Of a stretch of 15,819 nt of DNA, positions 1 through 6,588 are shown one piece after another. The notes below the pieces were generated by a model. That model was not told the origin of the DNA and searched no databases. It saw only the letters and a list, made by a program, of their open reading frames with translations. Made by a program: the position numbers and the translations under genes. The DNA is from Candidatus Omnitrophota bacterium (GTDB lineage Bacteria; Omnitrophota; Gorgyraeia; Aquiviventales; Aquiviventaceae): positions 1 to 15,819 of the forward strand of contig JAGVGS010000056.1 in NCBI GenBank assembly GCA_020057015.1, in the 5' to 3' direction. Positions within the stretch are counted from its first letter, which is position 1; the number at the start of each line of letters is the position of its first letter.

Positions 1-276
1 GGTGGCGACCTGAAGGGCAACCACCCGGTGGCGATTCCTTACCCCTACAACGGGGCCAAGAACACCTACAACGGGATCACGACCGGTACCCTGGCACTTG
101 CGTCCGGTTGGGTGGCAGCACCCACCAATGTGAAGCTCTACGTGGATGCGGCGGCGGCAGGGCCGAACAATCACGGTGTGGAGTGTTCGTCATGCCACGA
201 TCCGCATGGCACTTCGAATCCGGACTATCTGCGTGACACCGCGAGGGCGCTGTGTTTGGATTGTCACACGAAGTAA
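1..276 (+). CDS. Multiheme cytochrome c, C-terminal fragment (5' end outside window)
   Basis: The reading frame is open from the first base and stops with TAA at 274-276, so only the last 91 residues are visible. Two heme c attachment motifs are seen: CSSCH followed by DPHG at residue 62, and CLDCH at residue 85, with the protein ending CLDCHTK. A motif reading NHPVAIPY lies upstream of the first heme. This spacing and the HPV and CHDPHG signatures are typical of doubled-CXXCH (cytochrome c3/c7-like) secreted multiheme proteins. The C-terminus (LRDT, then LCLDCHTK) closely resembles that of the small diheme cytochrome ending at 13397. A hairpin follows directly, so this gene probably ends the preceding transcription unit. 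The total number of hemes, the signal peptide and the function cannot be judged from the fragment. Confidence 0.88.
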   Translation, partial: GGDLKGNHPVAIPYPYNGAKNTYNGITTGTLALASGWVAAPTNVKLYVDAAAAGPNNHGVECSSCHDPHGTSNPDYLRDTARALCLDCHTK

Positions 277-298
277 AAAGGGACTAGTAAGCAGCATT

Positions 299-333
299 AC
301 GAGGCCTGGTCGAAAAAGACCAGGCCTCGTTTA
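299..333 (+). terminator. Hairpin terminator after the first cytochrome gene
   Basis: A perfect 13-bp inverted repeat (299-311 and 318-330; arms ACGAGGCCTGGTC and its complement) encloses a six-base A-rich loop. It is followed by a short T-rich run (TTTATC). It lies 23 bases after the stop codon of the upstream cytochrome. The stem is strong but the T tract is short, so termination may be incomplete. Confidence 0.7.
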
Positions 334-350
334 TCCGCCAAATATTCCAG

Positions 351-370
351 TGTGGCGTGATCACTTCACA
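351..370. promoter_or_regulatory. Imperfect 20-bp palindrome, candidate operator
   Basis: Eight of ten base pairs are symmetric about the 360/361 junction. The core is GTGATCAC (357-364) and the outer arms are TGTG (351-354) and CACA (367-370). It sits between the terminator and the ATG at 378, ending 7 bases before that start. The TGTG...CACA ends recall CRP/FNR-family sites, but the spacing does not match the TGTGA-N6-TCACA consensus. It could instead be the autoregulatory site of the zinc-ribbon/HTH protein encoded next. No convincing -35/-10 pair was found in 331-377. Confidence 0.3.
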
Positions 371-377
371 ATAGAAA

Positions 378-791
378 ATGCAAGAAAAACACAACTCAAC
401 GGCTGCCAGGCTTCATGAAGAGCGCTGTTATGCGGCGCTTCGGCGCGTGCGTTGGCCCTTGGGCGTCATGTGCCCGTTATGTCAAAGCCGCCGGGTGACT
501 ACGCATACGAAGTTTCGCACGACACCGCGCCGGCGGTATCTCTGCCTGAGCTGCCGCAAAACCTTTACCGACTTAACCGGCACGCCCTTTATGCGTACGA
601 ATCTGCCGTTAAGCAGTTGGCTGGCATACCTGCGCTTCAGTGCGCAAGGCCAAAGCACCACAGAACTCGCAGAGCAGCTGGGAGTCAAATGGGATACGGT
701 CACCCGCATGCGTGAGCGGCTCGGCTCGCCGGCCATGTGGCCCACGCTTGCGCGGCAGCTTCACGACACCGCAAGCGGCGAGGTGTCCTGA
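378..791 (+). CDS. Zinc-ribbon/HTH protein resembling the N-terminal part of an IS1595-type transposase
   Basis: This 137-aa protein has a four-cysteine zinc ribbon: CPLC (Cys32/Cys35) and CLSC (Cys56/Cys59). It is followed by KTFTDLTGTPF and LPLSSWLAYL, the signature of the zinc-ribbon domain at the start of IS1595-family transposases. A short helix-turn-helix-like segment follows (about residues 91-115, QSTTELAEQLGV). The DDE catalytic domain of IS1595 transposases (about 300 aa in full) is absent, and no insertion-sequence ends were seen. The stop codon overlaps the ATG of the next gene (TGATG, 789-793), which couples it to the cytochrome operon. I infer a co-opted DNA-binding regulator of the cluster; a transposase remnant is the alternative. 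The ATG at 378 has no clear Shine-Dalgarno sequence but is the first start after the terminator in this frame. Confidence 0.75.
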   Translation: MQEKHNSTAARLHEERCYAALRRVRWPLGVMCPLCQSRRVTTHTKFRTTPRRRYLCLSCRKTFTDLTGTPFMRTNLPLSSWLAYLRFSAQGQSTTELAEQLGVKWDTVTRMRERLGSPAMWPTLARQLHDTASGEVS

Positions 792-1477
792 TGCTGTGCC
801 GCACGCGCACCCAGCACGCGTTGAGCATTGCCGCCGGCGTGAGTTTGGCCGCAGGGTTGCTTGCGGGTTGCAGCACGCAGGCGCGCAAGAAAACGCTTTC
901 GGTGTTGTTCGACGGGGTCACCGACACGCCCCGGCCGCCGACCCAGCGCGTGCGCAGAGATCTGCTGAAGGAAATCGAGAGCTTGAAGCAGCAGGCGGCG
1001 CAGGCTAAGGAAGAAGCTGCCCAGGCCAAAATTGCTGCGGCGGCGAAGAGTGCCTCGCCGCAAGCAGATGAGAAGCCGCGCCCTCTCGAGGCGGCCAAGA
1101 CCTGGGAAGAAGCGGCCAAGCTGCTGCCGTCTACCGAGGATATGCCGGACTGGTCCAAAGCCCTGCGGGAGGGCCTGATTGCCCCGAAGCCCGGTGTGGA
1201 GCCGCAAGCGCCCCGGCAGCCGGTGATGTCGCTGGATGTTGAAATGGTGCCGGAGGCGGATGCTACCTATAAAGTCGTGTTTTCCCACGACGCCCACACC
1301 CCGTGGCTTTCTTGCGGCAATTGCCATCCCGGAGTGTTTGAGATGAAGCGGAGTGCCAACGCAATTACCATGGACAAAATCAATGCCGGCCAGCAATGCG
1401 GCGTATGCCACGGCAAGGTGGCTTTCAGTGCCGATGCCTGTACCCGCTGCCACCGCGGCCTAGCCGAGGGGCAATGA
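791..1477 (+). CDS. Lipoprotein triheme c7-type cytochrome
   Basis: This 228-aa protein starts with a signal peptide ending in a lipobox (LLAGC, Cys27). It continues with a KTLSVLFDGV segment, an Ala/Lys/Glu-rich, probably helical stretch (about residues 55-95) and a proline-rich linker. The C-terminal triheme domain carries CGNCH (175), CGVCH (203) and CTRCH (217). The FSHDAH sequence and CHPGVFEMK...ITMDKI pattern match the c7-type triheme domain family. It probably tethers a small electron carrier to a membrane facing the periplasm, with the helical linker acting as a spacer. The start is the ATG at 791, overlapping the upstream stop and preceded by GAGGTG; an upstream in-frame GTG/ATG extension is rejected because it would bury the signal peptide. 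The heme domain is paralogous to the one in the next gene. Confidence 0.88.
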   Translation: MLCRTRTQHALSIAAGVSLAAGLLAGCSTQARKKTLSVLFDGVTDTPRPPTQRVRRDLLKEIESLKQQAAQAKEEAAQAKIAAAAKSASPQADEKPRPLEAAKTWEEAAKLLPSTEDMPDWSKALREGLIAPKPGVEPQAPRQPVMSLDVEMVPEADATYKVVFSHDAHTPWLSCGNCHPGVFEMKRSANAITMDKINAGQQCGVCHGKVAFSADACTRCHRGLAEGQ

Positions 1478-1806
1478 TGACGCGCAAAGGACTGCTGCTT
1501 CTTGGATTGCTGCTGGCTGCCGCGTGGGCCGGTTCCTTGCTGGCGGCGGATGGGGACGTGGTTTTTCAGCGGCAGGAGGGTAAGGAGCAGAGCACGCCGC
1601 CTGCGGTCTTTCCGCACTGGTCTCACCGCATCCGCTACAGCTGCTATGCGTGCCACCCGGCGATTTTTGAAATGAAAGCGGCGGCTACGGCCACGACCAT
1701 GGATGACATTATGGCCGGCAAATCCTGCGGCGTTTGCCACAACGGCAAAACCGCCTGGGCCGTGAGCTTTGAAACATGCACCCGTTGCCACGCCGCCAAG
1801 CAATGA
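1474..1806 (+). CDS. Secreted triheme c7-type cytochrome
   Basis: This 110-aa protein has a cleavable signal peptide (hydrophobic LLLLGLLLAAAW, probable cleavage after SLLAA) and a single triheme domain. The hemes are CYACH (57), CGVCH (85) and CTRCH (102). The CHPAIFEMK...TTMDDI pattern closely matches the C-terminal domain of the preceding lipoprotein, pointing to tandem duplication. It is expected to be a small soluble periplasmic electron shuttle, possibly handing electrons to the outer-membrane barrel encoded next. Two adjacent ATGs (1474 and 1477) overlap the upstream stop; GAGGGG just upstream serves either. Its own stop overlaps the next start (ATGA). Confidence 0.88.
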   Translation: MMTRKGLLLLGLLLAAAWAGSLLAADGDVVFQRQEGKEQSTPPAVFPHWSHRIRYSCYACHPAIFEMKAAATATTMDDIMAGKSCGVCHNGKTAWAVSFETCTRCHAAKQ

Positions 1807-3818
1807 AGAAAGGTTTTCGCTGCCCACTGGCCTGGGTCGCCGCCGCGCTGTTGTGGTTTCCCAGGGCTGCGCGCGCGGAGCTCATTCACTTAGGCAAGTG
1901 GAATGGCGCTTTGGAAGGCGCGGTTGAGTTGATCCGGCAAGAAACGCAAGCGCAGGGGGCCTCCAGCGCCAGCTTCCGGAATGCCTACCTGGCGGAACAA
2001 TTGACGCTGAATAATTCGGGAATGGCGATTGTGGATCCAAGGCTGATGAATGTGTCGCTCGGCGGGACATTCGGCCTTTCTCAAGAATGGGTGACGACGG
2101 ATAACGAACACCTATTCCATCAAGGGACCCTCAATGGCTATGATTTTTTCAGCACCCTGCTTGGAGAGCAGGCCACGTCGCTGAATGGTTTTGCAAGCCG
2201 GAATCAGTCGCTGCTCTCCCGCGAGCAGGCGGGCCGCAGCGATGTCATTACCGAAAATCGGGGTGTCACCCTATTTGCGCGGCGGCTGTATTTGCCTTCC
2301 ACGCTTACGTTTCGTCAGGAGAAGGAGCAGGAAGAATCGCGCACCGGCAATGCGATCGCCCGCAGGGAGGATGAGCGCAAGATCATCAGCTACGCAGCCG
2401 AGCGCGGATGGGACGATCGGGAATTGAATCTGCGCTATGAATTCACGGATCTGGCGGCGATAGTCATCCCCACGCTGAGCCACCAAAGCCACGAGACCAA
2501 CCTTAACTATGGCCTGGACTTCGGGTCTGAGCTGAATCGGCATATCAACTCCGACGCGCGCTATTTCACGCGGTCGGGGTCGACGGATTTGACGACCCTG
2601 ACGCTGAATGAAAAGCTGCTGCTGGATCACACCGAACGGTTCAGGAGCGAGTACCGCTATTTTTTGCTGAACACGGAAACCGCGGGGCAGACGAGCACAG
2701 CGCATACCATGGAGATTAACTTTCACCATCAGCTGTACGACAGCCTGATTACTGTGGCCGGCGGCGATCTGCTGCTGCAAGCACTTCCCGGAGGCAGCCA
2801 GCAGACGCTGCGCAACCGGCTGGACTTCAATTACACCAAACGTGTGCCGGCGCAGGGGCGGCTCAATGCGGGGTTGGGCGGGCGGCTCGAATGGCACAAA
2901 AACCGTTTCGACAGTACAGAAAGCTTCATTCCCCAAGAAACCCATGTGGCGACCGAGCCGATTGCGCTGCCGATCACTCTCGACAACCCGCTGGTGGTAT
3001 CGTCCTCCCTCTCGGTGACAAAAACAGCGCTGGGCGCGATCCCACCCGGCTGCCTGACGCCCTCCGGCCCGCCGGTGCCGCTGGTGTTAGGCCGCGACTA
3101 CACGCTGCTTTCGGTGGGCAATGCCGTGCAGATTGTCCCGGTGGGCTGCTCGGCAGCGGCACCGGGGCTGAATCCCGGGGATACGATCGGGGTGGACTAT
3201 CAGTTCACGGTGTCCCCCGCCTTGACGTTCAGCGCGCAGAACTACCGTATGGATATCAGCATGGACTACCGGTGGATCAGGCCTTATGCCATGCACAACC
3301 AAACCACCCAGGAGGTGATTGCCGGCATCGACAACGGGGTGCTGGACAACCAAATGACGGATGCTGTCGGGCTGGAATTGCGCGGCGAAAAACACGGCAT
3401 TCGCGCCAGCACTCTCGGCGAGCTTAGCCGGTACACCTCGACACGCCTTGAGTATCATCGCCTGCACAGCACGCAGCTGATCAGTTTTTCCCTGAGGTCC
3501 GATCTCACGGTCATCTTCAGCATGGATGAGGCGATCATTGATTACAACAACCCCGTGCATAAGACGCGCACGATAGCCGCCACTACCGGGCTGACGTATG
3601 CGCCGCGCCCGAATCTTATCGTCGAGATGCCGTGTAGCCTCACCCAGCTCAAGGATTCGCTGTTGCCCAGTGAACGCCGCACGAAGGCGGCGCTGAAGCT
3701 GCGGTGGTATCTGCGCGAGCTGGAGATTCATCCCAGCCTCGATTTTTATGGATGGCGGCAGGGAGGGAGCACCACACGGGAGTATCGCGCATTGCTTCGT
3801 TTAAAACGCCACTTCTAA
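1803..3818 (+). CDS. Outer-membrane beta-barrel protein, putative porin of a porin-cytochrome conduit
   Basis: This 671-aa protein has a signal peptide (hydrophobic AWVAAALLWF, cleavage near RAARA). A long run of alternating hydrophobic/polar segments rich in Tyr, Arg, Asn and Thr follows, typical of transmembrane beta strands, and it ends in phenylalanine (LLRLKRHF) as many outer-membrane proteins do. No heme motif is present. An insert around residues 395-490 carries two cysteines (417, 449) and a GRDYTL...GDTIGVDY pattern, resembling an immunoglobulin-like loop domain rather than barrel. Placement directly after two triheme cytochromes and before extracellular-type cytochromes suggests the barrel that lets hemes cross the outer membrane, as MtrB/OmbB-type porins do. 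I see no sequence signature proving membership in those families. The ATG at 1803 overlaps the upstream stop. Confidence 0.8.
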   Translation: MKKGFRCPLAWVAAALLWFPRAARAELIHLGKWNGALEGAVELIRQETQAQGASSASFRNAYLAEQLTLNNSGMAIVDPRLMNVSLGGTFGLSQEWVTTDNEHLFHQGTLNGYDFFSTLLGEQATSLNGFASRNQSLLSREQAGRSDVITENRGVTLFARRLYLPSTLTFRQEKEQEESRTGNAIARREDERKIISYAAERGWDDRELNLRYEFTDLAAIVIPTLSHQSHETNLNYGLDFGSELNRHINSDARYFTRSGSTDLTTLTLNEKLLLDHTERFRSEYRYFLLNTETAGQTSTAHTMEINFHHQLYDSLITVAGGDLLLQALPGGSQQTLRNRLDFNYTKRVPAQGRLNAGLGGRLEWHKNRFDSTESFIPQETHVATEPIALPITLDNPLVVSSSLSVTKTALGAIPPGCLTPSGPPVPLVLGRDYTLLSVGNAVQIVPVGCSAAAPGLNPGDTIGVDYQFTVSPALTFSAQNYRMDISMDYRWIRPYAMHNQTTQEVIAGIDNGVLDNQMTDAVGLELRGEKHGIRASTLGELSRYTSTRLEYHRLHSTQLISFSLRSDLTVIFSMDEAIIDYNNPVHKTRTIAATTGLTYAPRPNLIVEMPCSLTQLKDSLLPSERRTKAALKLRWYLRELEIHPSLDFYGWRQGGSTTREYRALLRLKRHF

Positions 3819-4867
3819 TGGTACTACTCGCAAGCCGCACACGTTTTCTCCTGCTTGGGCTGTGGTGCGTGTGCTGCTGTGGTGCGAGCCCCGACCGGCA
3901 GGATGCTGCAGAATTCCCCAAGGCGACGATACTTGTTTGGCCGCAGCCGCCGCAGCCGGCACGTGTGCGCTTTGTGCAGGCGGTATCGGGGCCGCGGGAT
4001 TTGGGTGTTCGTAAGTCGGTGTTGCGGCGCTTCATTGATGCCTTCGCCGGCGCCGACCGCATGGAATCGTTCGTCAGGCCCACTGGCGTTGCCACGGCGG
4101 AAAATTTCCTCTATATCGCCGACCCCGGCTCATCCAGTTTGTGGATCTTTAACATAGCTGCTCGCCAAGGCTTGCGGATTTCAAAAGCCGCAAAGCAGGC
4201 GCTGGTTTCGCCTGTTGCCGTAGCCGCAGCAGAGGCAGGGACGGTCTATCTTGCGGATTCCTACCTGGCTAAGGTTTTTTTGTATGACGCCAAGGGGCAC
4301 TTAAAGCGCACCATCACAACGCAGGGTATGCAGCGTCCCGCTGGGGTTGCCTATAATACAGCGTTAGGCCGGTTGTATGTCGCAGACAGCGCAGCGCACC
4401 GGGTCTGGATGTTTACCGGCGATGGCCAGCCAATCGGCAGCTTGGGCAAGCGGGGCACCGGGCCGGGTGAGTTCAATTTTCCGACGCATCTTGCGTTGGG
4501 CGAAGAGGGAGTGGTCTTTGTGACGGACGCGTTGGGATTTCGGGTGCAATGCTTCACCGCAGAAGGCAACTTTGTGCAGGCCTTTGGCCGCCACGGCGAT
4601 GCTGCCGGGGATTTCGCCAGCCCAAAGGGCATAGCTCTCGACAGCGAGGGGCATGTGTATGTCGTAGACGCCCTCTTCGACACGGTGCAGATTTTTGATA
4701 GTACTGGCCGGTACCTCCTCAGTTTTGGCGGGCAGGGTGCCCAGCCGGGAGAGTTTTGGCTGCCGAACGGGATCGCGATCGGCGCGGCCGATCGGATCTA
4801 CGTAGCAGACGCGTACAACCGACGTATTCAGGTGTTTGACTATGTGGCACATCCCAACGATTCGTAG
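3818..4867 (+). CDS. NHL-repeat six-bladed beta-propeller protein, exported
   Basis: This 349-aa protein has an N-terminal hydrophobic segment (RFLLLGLWCVCCCG) that is probably a signal peptide. The cysteines at 17-21 could make it a lipoprotein, although the lipobox is not canonical. Six NHL repeats follow, each with a (P)xGhA...hYhhD...hxhF pattern: YIADPG, YLADSY, YVADSA, FVTDAL, YVVDAL and YVADAY. GxxGxxPGEF-type connectors separate later blades. Six repeats fit a complete propeller. NHL proteins often accompany multiheme cytochromes in electron-transfer clusters; a scaffold or protein-interaction role at the cell surface or in the periplasm is inferred. Start ATG 3818 overlaps the upstream stop (TAATG). 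A longer in-frame reading from 3704 would overlap the barrel gene and place the signal peptide internally, so it is rejected. Confidence 0.85.
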   Translation: MVLLASRTRFLLLGLWCVCCCGASPDRQDAAEFPKATILVWPQPPQPARVRFVQAVSGPRDLGVRKSVLRRFIDAFAGADRMESFVRPTGVATAENFLYIADPGSSSLWIFNIAARQGLRISKAAKQALVSPVAVAAAEAGTVYLADSYLAKVFLYDAKGHLKRTITTQGMQRPAGVAYNTALGRLYVADSAAHRVWMFTGDGQPIGSLGKRGTGPGEFNFPTHLALGEEGVVFVTDALGFRVQCFTAEGNFVQAFGRHGDAAGDFASPKGIALDSEGHVYVVDALFDTVQIFDSTGRYLLSFGGQGAQPGEFWLPNGIAIGAADRIYVADAYNRRIQVFDYVAHPNDS

Positions 4868-6566
4868 CGTGTGTGCGATTGGCTTGGTGGCGTGGGGCAT
4901 AGCCGATCCGCCTCCGGCGTTTGCCGGGGATATCACCTCGACCAAGCACAATCTATCCGCATCAGGACCAGGGCCGAATAAGTCAGGCACCACGACGGAA
5001 ACGTGCATCTTCTGCCATACCCCCCATAGCAGCATCACAAGCCGGGCGCTGTGGAACCAAGCGCTGCCCTCGCAAACCTATACGCCGTACAGCAGCAGCA
5101 CGCTGTATAGCCACCCGGGACAGCCCACCGGCTCATCACGGTTGTGCTTAAGCTGTCATGATGGCACAACGGCGATGGGCTCTCTGCGCGTACCCCCCTC
5201 AACCGGGCCAGTGACCCTCTGGCCGCTGCAAGGCGAGGCGAATGTGGGGACGGATTTATCCGACGACCATCCGATTTCTTTTGTCTACGATCGTGCGCTG
5301 GCCCTGCAGCAGGGAAACCTCATGGATCCGTCGACGCTGCCGCCCGATGTGCCGCTGGACGCGTCAAGCCAGGTGCAATGCACCACTTGCCATGATCCGC
5401 ATAAGGACAAAGGAGGGCAGTTCCTGCGCGTCATCGGCGTGCCGGAGAGCTGTGTCAGCTGTCATGGCATCCACAATGATGAGCGTAGCTGGCACTATAC
5501 CTGTTCCTGGTGCCATGATATGCATGGCGCGGCAGGGCCACAGCGGCTGCTCATCGCACCGGACGTCGTCACCCTCTGCGGCACCTGTCATCTCTATTAT
5601 GGGAGCACGGTCGCCGTCCAACGCTCAGTCACCAGCCCGGCTGCGACCATGGCCACGACGACTGCGGAGGTTTCCAGTCTTTCGACTGCGGCCTCGGTAC
5701 CCCATCTGGCGGCGAAAAATCTCAGCGCGGATTTCAGCAAGGCCAGCATCCATCCGGTCCGAAGCTTTAGCAATGAGCACCAGCCGGAGGAGGATCCCAG
5801 GACGATGCCGCGCCATGTCACCTGCACCGATTGCCACGATGCGCATCCGAGCAGCCTGCCGACCCGCAGCCCCTTGTTGAGCTCTAGTCGAAACCAAATC
5901 TCCCACGGCATTAATCTCGCTGGCAGCGCGGTAATCGAGGTGCGCTACGAATATGAACGGTGTTTCAAGTGTCATGGTGTGAGGGACCAGACGGTGTCGG
6001 GAATCACCCGGCAGGACAATACGCGCAATGTCCGCTTGGAGATTGACCCGGGCAACCTCTCCTACCATCCGGTGGCCGCTATCGGCAAGGACTCCGCCAT
6101 GCAAGGGTTCGAATCCGGCTATGGTGCCTCGAGCCTCATCACGTGCACCGACTGCCATAACAGCGACGAGGCGGTAACGTCGGTAATCGCTGCGAAGGGG
6201 CCCCATGGATCGCGGTTTGCGCCCATCCTGGAGCGGGAGTACCAGCAAGGCGACCCCGTCGTTGATGCGTTCCAGAGCTACGCGCTCTGCTACAAGTGTC
6301 ACACGCGCAGCACGCTGATGAGCTCCGGACGCTTTCCCCATAGGGTGCATGTGCAGGAACAGCAGGCTTCTTGTGCCGTTTGCCATGATGCGCACGGATC
6401 GCGCACCAACAGCGGGCTGATCAACTTCATGGTGCGGGATCAGGTTGGCAAGAAAGTGGTGAGCCCCAATCGGCAAGGCGTGATGCAATTTCTCTCCACA
6501 ACGCCTGATCATGGCGAATGCACCTTGAGTTGTCATGGGGCAGAGCATGACCGGCAGCGTTACTAA
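4842..6566 (+). CDS. Secreted dodecaheme-type cytochrome c (11 CXXCH + 1 CX3CH)
   Basis: This 574-aa protein has a signal peptide ending near PPPAFA, followed by DITSTKHNLS. Eleven CXXCH motifs begin at residues 55, 102, 180, 204, 221, 246, 328, 374, 435, 483 and 511. A twelfth site at residue 560 reads CTLSCH, a CX3CH variant. The N-terminus (CIFCHTPH...LWN...Y...LCLSCHDG) is a recognisable doubled-CXXCH module, and CHDPH, CHDMH, CHDAH recur. It is predicted to be a periplasmic or surface electron carrier, a multiheme wire. The ATG at 4842 overlaps the end of the NHL gene by 26 nt and has AGGTG (4830-4834) seven bases upstream; a TTG two codons earlier is less likely. A Ser/Thr/Ala-rich linker at about residues 255-300 separates hemes 6 and 7. 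Confidence 0.9.
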   Translation: MWHIPTIRSVCAIGLVAWGIADPPPAFAGDITSTKHNLSASGPGPNKSGTTTETCIFCHTPHSSITSRALWNQALPSQTYTPYSSSTLYSHPGQPTGSSRLCLSCHDGTTAMGSLRVPPSTGPVTLWPLQGEANVGTDLSDDHPISFVYDRALALQQGNLMDPSTLPPDVPLDASSQVQCTTCHDPHKDKGGQFLRVIGVPESCVSCHGIHNDERSWHYTCSWCHDMHGAAGPQRLLIAPDVVTLCGTCHLYYGSTVAVQRSVTSPAATMATTTAEVSSLSTAASVPHLAAKNLSADFSKASIHPVRSFSNEHQPEEDPRTMPRHVTCTDCHDAHPSSLPTRSPLLSSSRNQISHGINLAGSAVIEVRYEYERCFKCHGVRDQTVSGITRQDNTRNVRLEIDPGNLSYHPVAAIGKDSAMQGFESGYGASSLITCTDCHNSDEAVTSVIAAKGPHGSRFAPILEREYQQGDPVVDAFQSYALCYKCHTRSTLMSSGRFPHRVHVQEQQASCAVCHDAHGSRTNSGLINFMVRDQVGKKVVSPNRQGVMQFLSTTPDHGECTLSCHGAEHDRQRY

Positions 6567-6576
6567 ACTTGACAAT

Positions 6577-6583
6577 GAGGAGG
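6577..6583 (+). promoter_or_regulatory. Strong ribosome-binding site fixing the 6589 start
   Basis: GAGGAGG ends five bases before the ATG at 6589, in the 22-nt gap after the dodecaheme gene. It decides the start of the large cytochrome: an earlier in-frame ATG at 6535 lies inside the upstream gene and lacks such a site. Confidence 0.75.
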
Positions 6584-6588
6584 TTCCA

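Noticed and set aside
351..370. Confident CRP or FNR box
   Set aside because: The palindrome has TGTG/CACA ends but the spacing and inner bases do not fit either consensus; kept only as a generic operator candidate.
378..791. Intact IS1595-type insertion sequence
   Set aside because: Only the zinc-ribbon/HTH part is encoded; there is no DDE domain, and no terminal inverted repeats or target duplications were seen.
2271..2945. 224-codon open frame on the - strand within the barrel gene
   Set aside because: Antisense to the outer-membrane barrel; no motif, no signal peptide and no independent support.
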